NCBI RefSeq assembly: GCF_003691365.1
Contig: NZ_CP033087.1
Coordinates: 696,501-760,500, forward strand
DNA length: 64,000 bases
DNA from: Commensalibacter melissae
GTDB lineage: Bacteria > Pseudomonadota > Alphaproteobacteria > Acetobacterales > Acetobacteraceae
Reading direction: 5' to 3'
Numbering within the stretch: the stretch's first letter is position 1; each line of letters starts with the position of its first letter. A program made the translations under genes and the position numbers. Below are positions 1 to 9,799 of this stretch, in pieces. The notes under the pieces are model-generated. The model was not told the origin of the DNA. It worked only from the letters and a program-made list of their open reading frames with translations, and ran no database searches.

Positions 1-519
1 TTTGAAATGTTTTTCAGCGTAATTGCTTTCTTCCAATATTATTTTTTGAATTGCGTCATCATGAGTTACCTGCTGAAAACGCTCTTTGGACATACCAGCT
101 AAAATTGAATATTTTTGCAATTCTTGCAAGGGATCAGCATTTTCATTGAAAGCCCATTGATCAAGATTACTCAGGAGGGCTGTAATAAACGGTTTATATT
201 GATCTACTGGTAGGGAGCGTGCCACAATCGCGGCTTTTAGAGCTACTTTATCTAGGGGAAAATCTTTAAAAATGTAGAAAACTTTTCCAGTATCAATATA
301 TTTTTTTTGTATTTGGGGAAGTATATCATGTGCAAAACGTCCACAATGCACACAGGTTAGCGAAAACCATTCTTCAACATGAACTTTTGCATTGGAATTC
401 CCGAGTGTACGAGGAGTTGAAAAATTTTTAGGTATTTCCGCATGAGTGGGAATTTTGGTCGCCATAATAGTCAAAACAGGCAAAACTGAGGCTAGTAAGG
501 AGCGTCGTGTTATGGACAT
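1..519 (-). CDS. DsbA-family thiol:disulfide oxidoreductase (partial, C-terminus outside window)
   Basis: The reading frame starts with ATG at 519 and stays open to base 1, so the C-terminus is missing. The first 27 residues look like an export signal: a twin-arginine pair (R5, R6) followed by a hydrophobic run ending near THA. The mature part begins a thioredoxin fold with a CVHC redox motif at C56/C59 preceded by EEWFSLT, and continues with a helical insert typical of DsbA/DsbG-like proteins. Such proteins act in the periplasm, forming or rearranging disulfides in exported proteins. The RR pair suggests possible Tat export, but the motif is weak and Sec export is equally possible. Which DsbA subfamily it belongs to cannot be fixed from the fragment. 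Confidence 0.85.
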   Translation of the reverse strand, partial: MSITRRSLLASVLPVLTIMATKIPTHAEIPKNFSTPRTLGNSNAKVHVEEWFSLTCVHCGRFAHDILPQIQKKYIDTGKVFYIFKDFPLDKVALKAAIVARSLPVDQYKPFITALLSNLDQWAFNENADPLQELQKYSILAGMSKERFQQVTHDDAIQKIILEESNYAEKHFK

Positions 520-672
520 GATATTATTTCCAGTAAAATAAGTTCAAGTATGAGAGAAATTACAATTTAGATAATAATCCAAAGGATTGGTAAAATTATT
601 AATTATTTCTCATTTATAATTTTTATAACAAAGAAAAACCATACAGTTCTGGAAAGCAAGTTAAAAAAATTC

Positions 673-1017
673 TCAACCACTACGAAATATAAAGTATACA
701 GCACCCATAACGCATAAACCGGCCCATAAATAATCAAGCTTAAAAGACTGATGCATGAAAAATATGCTGAAAGGGATAAATACGGAAAGAGTTATTGCTT
801 CCTGCATGATCTTTAACTCACCAAGGGATAGTTTTGTAAACCCAATCCTGTTGGCAGGAACCTGGATAAGATATTCTCCAAGAGCGATGCCCCAGCTGAT
901 TAATGCAGCTATATACCAGGGTTTGCCGGATAATGTTTTTAAATGACCATACCATGCATAGGTCATGAACAAATTTGAGCAGACAAGCATCAATGCTGTA
1001 ATAAGCCAAACAGGCAT
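673..1017 (-). CDS. DUF486 / DMT-family small membrane protein
   Basis: A 114-residue protein made almost entirely of four hydrophobic segments (about residues 3-22, 33-52, 72-88 and 94-111), with ATG start. The internal stretch GEYLIQVPANRIG and the following LGELKIMQEAITL match what I know of the DUF486 family, small four-helix proteins placed in the drug/metabolite transporter superfamily. The substrate is unknown. It is a single gene between the DsbA-like gene and the divergently oriented sugar kinase, with 153 and 260 bases of AT-rich sequence on either side. Length equals the family norm, so it looks intact. Confidence 0.8.
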   Translation of the reverse strand: MPVWLITALMLVCSNLFMTYAWYGHLKTLSGKPWYIAALISWGIALGEYLIQVPANRIGFTKLSLGELKIMQEAITLSVFIPFSIFFMHQSFKLDYLWAGLCVMGAVYFIFRSG

Positions 1018-1277
1018 ATATTTTCCTTATGTTCGTAGGGTTGTTGGTGATATCAATCTTGGAATGATTGAAATGAATAAGGTGTAAAGAGTAATATTAT
1101 TTCCAATATAATTTATTTAAAAATGAATTTTTAAATAAATTGGGATTGTTATTTGTGTCTCGATTTCTATTTTTTAAAATATTAATACTGGTTTTTTAAT
1201 TTGTATTCCCTAATATAATGTTGGTAACATCTTGGTGATTCATCAAAATATGCAGTATTTTCAAAAAGGAGATTTGG
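1018..1277. other. Divergent intergenic region with candidate kinase promoter
   Basis: This AT-rich gap separates the DUF486 gene from the divergently transcribed PfkB kinase. It contains a perfect TATAAT at about 1214-1219, 60 bases upstream of the kinase start, but no convincing -35 box. A purine-rich AAAGGAGA lies 8 bases before the kinase ATG and should act as its ribosome binding site. I see no ORF or RNA gene. Confidence 0.35.
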
Positions 1278-2237
1278 ATGATTATTGTTTGTGGTGATGT
1301 TTTAATTGACTTCATTCCCGATAAAACAAAAGATGGTGCAGATTGCTATTGTCCAGCCCCGGGCGGATCTTGTGCAAATATATCTGTTGCAATAGGTCGT
1401 CTTGGTGGCGCTGTCGGATTTATGGGAGGAATTTCCACTGATTTTTGGGGTGAGAAATTGATGGAATTTCTCGAAACATCCAACGTTGATGTAAGATATG
1501 TTGCCAGGGGAAACCAACAAACAACCCTTGCCTTTGTTGAATTGGGCAATGAAGAACCCGCCTATGCCTTTTATGATGAAAATACTGTATCGAGATTATG
1601 GGTCCGTTCACAATCACCCGGATTTTCCGACGATGTCAATTTGATCCACATTGGTTCTACTTCTCTGATTGAACCTCCTATTTCTGAATCTTGTGAGCAG
1701 ATGTTCAGAATGGAAAAAGGAAAAAGAATTTTATCAATTGATCCAAATTGTCGACCCAGCAATACACATCATCCAGCTGTTTATAGAGCACGTATGGCAC
1801 GTCTGACAGCCATGGCGGATATTATTAAATTATCCAAATCTGATCTGGAATTCTTATTGCCTGACACCAGAGTTGATGATGCTGCCAAACATTGGATCAA
1901 TCAGGGTACCTCCATTGTTATCATTACACGTGGAAGCCAGGGTGTTCTTTGTTATTTGCCAGGTCATGAAGTCATTGAGGTTCCACCTGATTATATTGAT
2001 AATGTAGTGGATTCAATCGGGGCAGGGGATACCTTTATGGCGGCAACCCTGACCTATTTACAAAAAAATGGATTTTTGACACTTGACAAAATTAAGACTA
2101 TCACGCCTGCTGAAATTACCAAAGCCTTAAAATATGCATCGGTTGCTGCGGCAATGATTTGTGAACGGCGTGGAGCCAATCCTCCTTGGGAACAAGAAGT
2201 TGATGAACGGATTAAAAGGAAAGCTATAAAATTATAG
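1278..2237 (+). CDS. PfkB-family carbohydrate kinase, probable fructokinase
   Basis: This 319-residue protein has the ribokinase/PfkB fold. The N-terminal sugar-binding GGSCANISVAIGRLGG motif lies at about residues 29-44. The C-terminal signature DSIGAGDTF, with catalytic base D251 and the anion hole GAGD, lies at about 245-253. The family phosphorylates free sugars or nucleosides with ATP in the cytoplasm. The start MIIVCGDVLIDFIP and overall length fit bacterial fructokinases, which would give fructose 6-phosphate, but substrate choice cannot be proven from sequence. It stands alone, preceded by a good ribosome binding site and followed by a hairpin shared with the convergent corC gene. Confidence 0.85.
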   Translation: MIIVCGDVLIDFIPDKTKDGADCYCPAPGGSCANISVAIGRLGGAVGFMGGISTDFWGEKLMEFLETSNVDVRYVARGNQQTTLAFVELGNEEPAYAFYDENTVSRLWVRSQSPGFSDDVNLIHIGSTSLIEPPISESCEQMFRMEKGKRILSIDPNCRPSNTHHPAVYRARMARLTAMADIIKLSKSDLEFLLPDTRVDDAAKHWINQGTSIVIITRGSQGVLCYLPGHEVIEVPPDYIDNVVDSIGAGDTFMAATLTYLQKNGFLTLDKIKTITPAEITKALKYASVAAAMICERRGANPPWEQEVDERIKRKAIKL

Positions 2238-2246
2238 AGTGATATG

Positions 2247-2269
2247 AACCCTGTTTGATAATCAGGGTT
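2247..2269. terminator. Hairpin between convergent kinase and corC
   Basis: A 7-bp inverted repeat (AACCCTG / CAGGGTT) with a 9-base loop sits exactly between the two convergent stop codons and touches the corC stop. It probably ends transcription from both sides. The flanking T-tracts are poor, so the call is moderate. Confidence 0.45.
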
Positions 2270-3251
2270 ATATATTGTTTGAATTGGTTTCTGATAGGGT
2301 GTCTGAATCGTTGGATGCGGGTAAAGACCAGTTCTGAGGGATATGCATTCGCAGACGACGTATATGTCGCGGGTCAGCCTCCAGAACCCTGAATATCAAT
2401 CCAGATGGGTGAGTTAATACCTCTCCCTTGGTCGGAATATGTTCAGCCAGATGGAAAACAAGTCCACCCAACGTATCCATATCTGAATTTTTTTCTTCTT
2501 CGGTCAAGAATGATCCAATTTTTTCCTCAAGATCTTCAAGATGTGCTCTTGCATCCACATCCAGCGTATTGTTTCCCCGTTCGATAATCATGTTGGCCTC
2601 AGGTTCATCATGTTCGTCAGCAATATCGCCCACGATTGTTTCCACCAGATCTTCAATCGTTATCAATCCATCAATGCTACCATGCTCATCAATTACCAGC
2701 CCCAAATGAATCCGGTGTACACGCATTTGTAGTAGGAGATCAAGAACTGGTATTTGAGGTGCGATAAAAAGGGGCTGTCGAATGACTGTACCAAAATCGA
2801 AATCTTCACTGTGTCCAATATAGGAAATAAGATCCTTAACGTGCAACATCCCCTGGATATTGTCTAATTCCTGATGATAGACAGGAACTCGGGAATGATT
2901 TTCATGCTGCATAATTTCCAGTGCCTGCTTGAAACTGATTGAATCATCAATGGCAAATATATCAGCCCTTGGTATCATTACATCATCAGCCGTTTTATCT
3001 TTCAATCTCAATATATTGGAGATCAGTAATCGCTCATGCGGATTGAATTCCTCCTTGTTGTCATCGGGAATTGTAGGTAAATGATTGTTTCTGTCATCTA
3101 CAAGGTTGACAATTGATTGTCGCAAATTGTGCTGATGTCTTTGATGGAACCAACGTTTAAAAAAAGATTTGTAACGGTTTGGCTTTGTATTTGATTGTGA
3201 CTGTTCTGATGCGGTATTATTCGGCGCATTATTACCTGGCGCACGAAACAT
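2268..3251 (-). CDS. corC: CorC/HlyC-type CBS-domain protein
   Basis: A soluble 327-residue protein with the CorC (YbeX) architecture. A tandem CBS pair begins at VMIPRADIFAIDD, its second half contains GLVIDEHGSIDGLITIEDLVE, and a C-terminal CorC_HlyC domain follows (GLVFHLAEHIPTKGE, FRVLEADPRHIRRLRM). The DUF21 membrane domain of longer homologues is absent, as usual for CorC. CorC-like proteins are linked to magnesium/cobalt efflux and ribosome-related stress. An upstream in-frame ATG at 3284 would overlap ybeY by 31 bases. I prefer the ATG at 3251 (MFRAPGNN), which lies 2 bases past the ybeY stop. It is the last gene of the miaB-phoH-ybeY-corC run; no lnt gene follows. Confidence 0.9.
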   Translation of the reverse strand: MFRAPGNNAPNNTASEQSQSNTKPNRYKSFFKRWFHQRHQHNLRQSIVNLVDDRNNHLPTIPDDNKEEFNPHERLLISNILRLKDKTADDVMIPRADIFAIDDSISFKQALEIMQHENHSRVPVYHQELDNIQGMLHVKDLISYIGHSEDFDFGTVIRQPLFIAPQIPVLDLLLQMRVHRIHLGLVIDEHGSIDGLITIEDLVETIVGDIADEHDEPEANMIIERGNNTLDVDARAHLEDLEEKIGSFLTEEEKNSDMDTLGGLVFHLAEHIPTKGEVLTHPSGLIFRVLEADPRHIRRLRMHIPQNWSLPASNDSDTLSETNSNNI

Positions 3252-3253
3252 GG

Positions 3254-3751
3254 CTATATACTCCCAAAAAACGAATTTTTCCAAGGATTCGGGATCCCGA
3301 TTTTACCTAAAAAATAGGATTCCTTCATTTCCATGATTTTTGTTTCATTACATTTAAGGTGGTCATATCCCTCTAAATGCAATAAGCCGTGAAAAATAAG
3401 GTGTGTCAAATGATGGCGCATTGGTTTTCGAGCTCGACGGGATTCTTTTTGAATGGTTTCCAAGGCAAGAATAATGTCCCCTCCATAGGATTGGGGATCT
3501 GGATGCTCAAAAGTAAGAACATTTGTAGGCTTATTTTTATTCCTGAATTGGCAATTCAATTTTTGTATTTTCTGGTCATTGGCAAAACAAAGCGTGGTTT
3601 GTTCAGCAAAAGGATGCAGGGTATAAATACGGTATATCAATTCCTTAAGATCAGGAATCAGTTTATACCACCTCTTGTCTTGTATAATTACTACTTCACT
3701 AAAAAGAAAATCAAGAATTTGATATCGATATTGCCGGAAGAGGAACGTCAT
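3254..3751 (-). CDS. ybeY: Endoribonuclease YbeY (16S rRNA maturation)
   Basis: This 165-residue protein carries the metal-binding HGLLHLEGYDH motif at H121, H125 and H131 that defines the UPF0054/YbeY family. Upstream elements NKPTNVLTFEHPD and GGDIILALETI are also family hallmarks. YbeY is a zinc-dependent RNase involved in 16S rRNA 3'-end maturation and late 70S quality control. The gene sits 14 bases downstream of phoH and directly before corC, the classic order. Length is normal for an alphaproteobacterial homologue. Confidence 0.93.
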   Translation of the reverse strand: MTFLFRQYRYQILDFLFSEVVIIQDKRWYKLIPDLKELIYRIYTLHPFAEQTTLCFANDQKIQKLNCQFRNKNKPTNVLTFEHPDPQSYGGDIILALETIQKESRRARKPMRHHLTHLIFHGLLHLEGYDHLKCNETKIMEMKESYFLGKIGIPNPWKNSFFGSI

Positions 3752-3765
3752 CAGGAAATTTCTTT

Positions 3766-4851
3766 CTAGGATTTATTCTCGGAAGATATTTTTAATTTTG
3801 CTGACTGTTTGTCATAAGCCCTTACAATACGATTAACAAGAGGATGTCTGACAACATCTTCCGCCTTGAAACGAAGAATTTCAATACCGGAAACACCCTG
3901 TAATGTATCAACTGCATCCTTTAATCCTGATTTGATCATGGGTGGCAGATCAATTTGGCTAAGATCGCCGGTTATGACCATTCGTGAACCAGCCCCTAAC
4001 CGTGTCAAAAACATTTTCATCTGAGCAGGAGTGGTATTTTGGGCTTCATCAAGTATGATATAGGCATGTTCAAGTGTTCTGCCTCGCATAAAGGCAAGAG
4101 GAGCCACTTCAATTTCCCCGCTGGTCAGTCTTTTGACAACTTGATCTCCTGGCATCATGGCGTATAGAGCATCGTAAAGGGGACGAAGATATGGGTCAAT
4201 TTTGTCTTTCATATCTCCAGGAAGAAACCCCAATCGCTCGCCAGCCTCTACAGCGGGACGAGATAGAATAATACGATCAATCTGACCAGATAAAAGCATG
4301 GAAACTGCCTGGGCTACAGCAAGAAATGTTTTTCCTGTTCCAGCAGGACCAATTCCGAAAACCATTTCATTTCTTGCCAGCATTTTCAAATAGTTTGCCT
4401 GTCCCGTTGTGCGAGGTGAAATGGTACCTTTACGTACAGAAATTGTTGGAATTGATTCTGGTTGTTTGAGTTCCATGGATTCAGGAGGTTCATTTTGTTT
4501 TGATGGATAAAGAATGGATAAGAGTCCGTTATAGGCCATGCGTATGAAATTATTAACGATGGTAGAGTTAATTTCATTATGAGTATATATATGTTGATAC
4601 AGATTGCTTACTACTGTTTTGGTAAGTTCAACCTGTTGGATATCCCCTTCAATGACCAGATAGTTTCCCCGACAACCCATAGTGACCTGAAGTTCGTTTT
4701 CAATTTGAACCAAATAGCGGTCATGATCTCCCAACATTTGAGCCAGTAATAAATTGTCAGGAAATTGCAGGGTTGTTTTTAAAAAAGATTCGTTTTTTAC
4801 TTCTTCTGATAAAAGAATGGGATAAATCTGTAGGGAAACTTTATTATTCAA
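3766..4851 (-). CDS. PhoH-family ATPase (YbeZ)
   Basis: A 361-residue P-loop ATPase. Walker A is GPAGTGKT at residues 168-175 and the Walker B region contains IILDEAQNTTPAQM, both diagnostic of PhoH/YbeZ. An N-terminal KH-like region (about 35-85, QVTMGCRGNYLVIEG) precedes the ATPase domain. The family is associated with RNA metabolism and interacts with YbeY. It lies 12 bases downstream of miaB and 14 bases upstream of ybeY, so all four genes probably share one transcript. Confidence 0.93.
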   Translation of the reverse strand: MNNKVSLQIYPILLSEEVKNESFLKTTLQFPDNLLLAQMLGDHDRYLVQIENELQVTMGCRGNYLVIEGDIQQVELTKTVVSNLYQHIYTHNEINSTIVNNFIRMAYNGLLSILYPSKQNEPPESMELKQPESIPTISVRKGTISPRTTGQANYLKMLARNEMVFGIGPAGTGKTFLAVAQAVSMLLSGQIDRIILSRPAVEAGERLGFLPGDMKDKIDPYLRPLYDALYAMMPGDQVVKRLTSGEIEVAPLAFMRGRTLEHAYIILDEAQNTTPAQMKMFLTRLGAGSRMVITGDLSQIDLPPMIKSGLKDAVDTLQGVSGIEILRFKAEDVVRHPLVNRIVRAYDKQSAKLKISSENKS

Positions 4852-4863
4852 AATGGTTCCTTT

Positions 4864-6246
4864 TTAAACTAATGTTCCTGAAAGCGAATTTGTCAAAGAT
4901 TTATCAATTCTAACTTGACATTCCCGACCGATTAGCGATGTATCACCCTGAATGTGAACCGCTTGCAAATAGGGGGATTTTCCCGTTATCTGACCTTGTT
5001 TTCGACCTTTACCAACAAAAAGGATGGGAATGGTACGTCCGACCGTATTCTGGTTAAATTGATCTTGCTGTTCTCTTAACAAAGCCTGTAAGGCCTGAAG
5101 ACGAGCATCTTTTTCTTCTTCCCTAACCTGATGCATGGAAATAGCGGCAGCCGTTCCGGGTCGGGGGGAATATTTAAAGGAAAAAGTTTGTGAAAACTGA
5201 ACGTCACGGACAAGCTGCATGGTATCTTCAAAATCTTTCAGGTTTTCACCAGGATGACCGACAATAAAGTCTGAAGATAAAGCAATATCAGGACGTGCCT
5301 TGCGCAATTTATCAATAATCTTACGGTATTCATCAGCTGTATGCCCACGGTTCATGGCCTTGAGAATACGGTCTGATCCAGACTGAACCGGCAAATGCAG
5401 AAATGGCATTAATGCAGGTAAATCACGATGTGCGTTGATAAGGCTGTCATCCATATCCCTTGGATGGGAAGTCGTGTAACGAATACGGCTTAATTCTGGT
5501 AATGTTGAAAGTTTTTCTGCAAGACGAGCCAGATTCCAAATGTTTCCGTCAGGACCCTCTCCATGATAGGCATTGACGTTTTGACCAAGTAAAGTGATTT
5601 CCTTTACGCCAATACTGCAAAGATGAGTAGCTTCATCAAGAATTGTCTGTACAGGACGACTGACTTCGGCACCACGTGTATAGGGAACAACACAGAATGA
5701 ACAAAATTTGTCACATCCCTCTTGAATTGTTAAGAAAGCACTGTAACCTGTATTTTCCTGAGGTATGGGCAAAAAATCAAATTTGCTTTCAACAGGAAAA
5801 TCGGTTTCGATTATACTCCCCGATTGCCGGGCCACTTCCAAAATCATTTTTGGAAGACGGTGATAAGTTTGAGGGCCTAACACGATATCAACATAGGGAG
5901 CCCTCTGAAGAATGATATTTCCCTCAGCCTGAGCTACACATCCAGCCACTGCTATAAGGGTGGGGTTCCCCAGCTGATTGCGATATTCCTTTATCTGTTT
6001 CAAACGTCCTAGTTCTGAAAAAACCTTTTCAGTGGCTTTATCGCGTATATGGCAAGTGTTAAGAATGAGAACATCCGCCTGTTCAGCTTTATCCGTTACT
6101 TTGTATCCTAATGGACGCAGCAAATCGACCATTCGGTTGCTGTCATAAACATTCATTTGACATCCCCATGTGATTATATGCAGATATCGCCGTGATGTTT
6201 CATTATCTAAATTTGTATTTGTCAAAGTAAAGTCTCGTTGAACCAT
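4864..6246 (-). CDS. miaB: tRNA-2-methylthio-N6-dimethylallyladenosine synthase MiaB
   Basis: A 460-residue radical SAM methylthiotransferase. The N-terminal UPF0004 domain contributes C29, C65 and C103 ([25 protein letters not shown]) for one iron-sulfur cluster. The radical SAM cluster is C178, C182 and C185 in [19 protein letters not shown]-terminal TRAM domain (about 385-450) completes the family layout. It adds the 2-methylthio group to i6A37 of tRNAs reading UNN codons. First gene of the leftward miaB-phoH-ybeY-corC operon, with 275 bases of AT-rich sequence upstream. Confidence 0.96.
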   Translation of the reverse strand: MVQRDFTLTNTNLDNETSRRYLHIITWGCQMNVYDSNRMVDLLRPLGYKVTDKAEQADVLILNTCHIRDKATEKVFSELGRLKQIKEYRNQLGNPTLIAVAGCVAQAEGNIILQRAPYVDIVLGPQTYHRLPKMILEVARQSGSIIETDFPVESKFDFLPIPQENTGYSAFLTIQEGCDKFCSFCVVPYTRGAEVSRPVQTILDEATHLCSIGVKEITLLGQNVNAYHGEGPDGNIWNLARLAEKLSTLPELSRIRYTTSHPRDMDDSLINAHRDLPALMPFLHLPVQSGSDRILKAMNRGHTADEYRKIIDKLRKARPDIALSSDFIVGHPGENLKDFEDTMQLVRDVQFSQTFSFKYSPRPGTAAAISMHQVREEEKDARLQALQALLREQQDQFNQNTVGRTIPILFVGKGRKQGQITGKSPYLQAVHIQGDTSLIGRECQVRIDKSLTNSLSGTLV

Positions 6247-6521
6247 ATCAGGATTTGGCCTTGGTATTAGGGTATTTTTGAATTACAATAAAATACATTT
6301 TTTATAAAAAGACAGGAATAGATACAAGCTATTTATTCATTAATATATGAAAATTAATATTCAAATTGAAGATAAGTAAAAGGTTTTTATTATTTAAATA
6401 TGAATTAATATTTTGTATATCCAGAAATGTTGCAAGAAAAAATTGAATTCGTTCATTAACATTTATATAATTTAATACAGGTATGATAAATCGTAATTCA
6501 TATTTTATCAGATAAAAAATA

Positions 6522-7493
6522 TTAAATTATTTTCTTTATTTCATCTTTAGAATGATTTGATCTTAATGCAACAGTACCCTTGGCAATAATATCCCAGGTT
6601 TCCTGCGCAAGATGTTTACGGGTCTTGAAATTTTCTGGATATAAAGGATCATGAAAAATAACGGATGCATGCATATCGGAATATTGACTGAGATTCCATA
6701 AATGTGGTGCCAATTCCATATCACCATACCAGCAGTAAATGGGTCGGGTGAACCTGTTGACAGGTAACATGTCCAAACGATCATATGTAATTGAGATTGG
6801 TTGAATAATGGGTATTTTATAAGTTGTGGTGTTCTTACCATGGGGTTTTGCCAATGCAAAAAAAGAGGACATAAAAGGGTATAAATGCGATCCATCAGAA
6901 GAGGTGCCTTCTGGAAATAAGATTAGGCTATCATTGTTTCTTAATCTTGATTGTAGTTCAATTTGTTCTTTAGCTGTTGAGTGTCGTTGCCTGCTGACAA
7001 AGGAAACGCGGCCAAGTTTACATAAAATACTGATAAGAGGCCAGGTTCCGACCTCCTTTTTTGCAACAAAACATCCAGGCAATAATCCGCCTATAGTGAC
7101 GATATCCAGCCATGAACAATGATTGGCAATGTATAAGATTGGACGATCCTGTCCTTTTTTTGAGTCCAGGGCAATAATCTTGCCGAAGGTATGAAGGCGT
7201 AGCCCCAGTAATTTTCCCACAATATACCAATAATACCTTGCAAAATTGGTTTTTAATTTTCCAGGGAGTTTGACAAAGATTGATTGTACTGGAATAGCCA
7301 TTCCAGTCCATCCCAAAATGGTGAAGATTCTGAGTATTGCCCTAATTTTTTTCAAAAATTTAGGATTATAGGTATTAACTGCATTTTCATTATTGTCAAA
7401 TAATGAATTGAAACCTATACGTGACCTATCTTTAATTTTTTTATTATTTGACTGAAGAATAATATTCTTAATTTTGGATAACATAAATAACAA
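6522..7493 (-). CDS. plsC: Lysophospholipid acyltransferase (PlsC family)
   Basis: A 323-residue acyltransferase. The catalytic HX4D motif is NHCSWLD (H125, D130) and the substrate-binding FPEGTSSDG motif begins at 193. These identify 1-acyl-glycerol-3-phosphate acyltransferases of the PlsC/LPLAT family, which make phosphatidic acid at the inner membrane. Hydrophobic stretches near 53-75 and 145-160 would anchor it. The first 45 residues are basic and asparagine-rich and may include extra sequence; a later start is possible but no better ATG is evident. A plsC-like gene next to miaB is a known alphaproteobacterial arrangement. Confidence 0.85.
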   Translation of the reverse strand: MLFMLSKIKNIILQSNNKKIKDRSRIGFNSLFDNNENAVNTYNPKFLKKIRAILRIFTILGWTGMAIPVQSIFVKLPGKLKTNFARYYWYIVGKLLGLRLHTFGKIIALDSKKGQDRPILYIANHCSWLDIVTIGGLLPGCFVAKKEVGTWPLISILCKLGRVSFVSRQRHSTAKEQIELQSRLRNNDSLILFPEGTSSDGSHLYPFMSSFFALAKPHGKNTTTYKIPIIQPISITYDRLDMLPVNRFTRPIYCWYGDMELAPHLWNLSQYSDMHASVIFHDPLYPENFKTRKHLAQETWDIIAKGTVALRSNHSKDEIKKII

Positions 7494-7759
7494 AATTCAT
7501 AATTTTAACAAAAAATAAAATACAGTTTTCTAAGTATTGTAATATAAAAGTAATAATCACGGGCTTTATAATTGTTATCTGAAAATATGTGTAACGACAA
7601 GATTTATTCATAAAGAAAAATTTAAAATAATTTACCAAATTTTTGGCGTTTTTTTATTTTAATGTATTTTTCTTTTGAAGAGTTCCTTTAATTTTTATAA
7701 AAGAAAATACTTTTTATAAAATCCAATTTTTATTCAGTATACTATAGGGAATATGCGTT
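7494..7759. other. Divergent intergenic region plsC / tamA
   Basis: 266 bases of very AT-rich sequence between divergent genes. It must hold the tamA promoter. A TATACT element at about 7738-7743 lies close to the tamA start, followed by AGGGA at 7746-7750 as a likely ribosome binding site. No ORF or RNA gene is visible. Confidence 0.3.
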
Positions 7760-9799
7760 TTGTCATCTTTGTGGTTTTGGTTTGAAAACGAAAAATCCAT
7801 ACAATATAAAGGTGATAAGACAAAATTAGGCATTCGTGATTATTTCATATTCATAGTGTTATTTATTTTGAGCTGTTTTAAGCAGGGAGTAGCTGCAGAT
7901 CCTCAATATTATAGAGTGAAAATATATTCAACAGGAAATGGGACAATTGATAAAGTTTTGTCAAACACATCCAATTTGGTTACTTTACAAAAAACAAATG
8001 CTGTAAATGCGTTTGCGTTGGCTGGTCGAATTAAAAGTGATTATGCCCGTTTTAAAAATGCTATGGACAGTTTCGGATATTATGATGCGAAAATCAGTAT
8101 CAAGGTTGGAACTGCGGCTGCGTTACATAATCAAAAAAATGTAAAATTGAATAAAAGAGAGCAATCCGATGATATATTCAAACATGAAAAAGATATCATT
8201 GCCAATGGAATAATTGATGGCGCAAGTACGGATTTACCAAATTTTATTGATAAAGTGCCTGTCCAGCAGGATGTTATCATTATTGTTCATATCCAAAAGG
8301 GATCCCAATATCGCATAGGTCAGTTAGAGTTCAAGAACTTACAAAAAAATGAAATCATCCAGTTATCAGCTAGGCAGCAAAGTGAATTCGGATTGAAAAT
8401 TGGTGATCCTGCCGTTTCCGCTGATATCGTTGCCGCTCGGGACAAACTGATCAAGGGGTTGCAGGAAGAGGGACATGCCTTGGCTAAAATGGGAGAGCCC
8501 GTTGCCTATCTGCATCCAGACAATAAAACCTTGAATGTTGTTTTTGATATGAATATGGGTCCTGTAGTGGACATAGGTGATATCGATTTCAAAGGTTTGA
8601 AAAAGGTCAACGCGAAATATATTCGTCGCCGGTTGTTATTGCATGCTGGACAGTTATATCAACCCTCAACTATTGAAAACGCACGCATGGATCTTTCTTC
8701 AACTGGTGTTTTTTCGAGTATTGATATGCACGTTGCAGATCATGTTGATCAATCGGGTCGAATACCATTAACCATAACCTTTAAAGAGGCTAAACGAAGA
8801 ACCGTAAGTGTTGAAGCGGGATATTCGACGGATCTTGGGGGAAGGTTAGGTGCAAAATGGACGCATCATAACATATTTGGTAATGCCGAACAGTTAAAAT
8901 TGGCAGCCATAGCGACGGGTATAGCAGGAACAGCCCAACGGGGACTGGGATATGATGTGTATGCGGATTTTACCAAACCTGATTTTGGACATCGTAACCA
9001 GGATTTTAATGCACGTATTGAAGCTGTAAAACAGAAGCTGTACTCGTATAATCAAACAGCGTTTCTTGCAAAGGTTGGAATGACAAGAAAATTTGGTAAA
9101 CGCTGGAGCATGTCAGCTTATTTGGGTGGAATACAAGAACATATTATTCAGCGAGGTGAAAGAAACAATTATACCATGATCAACCTTCCACTGGGTGCGG
9201 CATATGATGGAACAGACTTGGTCAATCCAATGATGTCTCCAGATCACGGAATGAAAGCATCTGTATTTATAACGCCGACGGAATCTTTTGGAGACAAGAC
9301 TATATTTTTTGCAATCATGCAAGGAACAGCCTCTACCTATTTTGATTTAACGCATCTGGGATTAACGAAACCTGGTCGTTCAATTTTTGCATTTCGTGGA
9401 AACATTGGCAGTATTCAAGGGGCCTCACGAATGAATCTTCCCCCTGACCAACGTTTATACGCAGGAGGTACTTCAACTGTAAGAGGATTTCGTTTCCAGG
9501 GTGTCGGTCCTCAATTTAAGGGGAGTAAATATGCAAAAGGGGGAAAGGCAATGGATACGGGAACGGCTGAATTCCGGCAAAGAATACTTGGACAATTTGG
9601 TGCCCAAGCCTTTATTGATGCCGGTCAGGTCAGCAGTGACAGTATGCCTTTTGAGGGGAAGGTTCAAGTAGGTGTTGGTGGTGGATTTCGATATTATACG
9701 CCCATGGGGCCCATACGTTTAGATATCGCAGTACCCGTTAAGCGACCATATCGAGGAGATCGGTTCGAAGTTTATATAGGTTTGGGGGAAACTTTTTAA
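7760..9799 (+). CDS. tamA: Outer-membrane translocation and assembly protein TamA
   Basis: A 679-residue Omp85/BamA-superfamily protein. After a hydrophobic signal region (about residues 27-43, ending near GVAADP) come POTRA-type repeats to about residue 340, then a C-terminal beta-barrel with YAGGTSTVRGF and FIDAGQV, ending in a terminal phenylalanine as outer-membrane barrels do. TamA works with inner-membrane TamB in assembling some outer-membrane proteins and moving lipids. The only in-frame start is TTG at 7760, with AGGGA nine bases upstream. A nearby ATG at 7753 is in another frame and stops after 10 codons. tamB follows with a one-base overlap. Confidence 0.9.
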   Translation: MSSLWFWFENEKSIQYKGDKTKLGIRDYFIFIVLFILSCFKQGVAADPQYYRVKIYSTGNGTIDKVLSNTSNLVTLQKTNAVNAFALAGRIKSDYARFKNAMDSFGYYDAKISIKVGTAAALHNQKNVKLNKREQSDDIFKHEKDIIANGIIDGASTDLPNFIDKVPVQQDVIIIVHIQKGSQYRIGQLEFKNLQKNEIIQLSARQQSEFGLKIGDPAVSADIVAARDKLIKGLQEEGHALAKMGEPVAYLHPDNKTLNVVFDMNMGPVVDIGDIDFKGLKKVNAKYIRRRLLLHAGQLYQPSTIENARMDLSSTGVFSSIDMHVADHVDQSGRIPLTITFKEAKRRTVSVEAGYSTDLGGRLGAKWTHHNIFGNAEQLKLAAIATGIAGTAQRGLGYDVYADFTKPDFGHRNQDFNARIEAVKQKLYSYNQTAFLAKVGMTRKFGKRWSMSAYLGGIQEHIIQRGERNNYTMINLPLGAAYDGTDLVNPMMSPDHGMKASVFITPTESFGDKTIFFAIMQGTASTYFDLTHLGLTKPGRSIFAFRGNIGSIQGASRMNLPPDQRLYAGGTSTVRGFRFQGVGPQFKGSKYAKGGKAMDTGTAEFRQRILGQFGAQAFIDAGQVSSDSMPFEGKVQVGVGGGFRYYTPMGPIRLDIAVPVKRPYRGDRFEVYIGLGETF

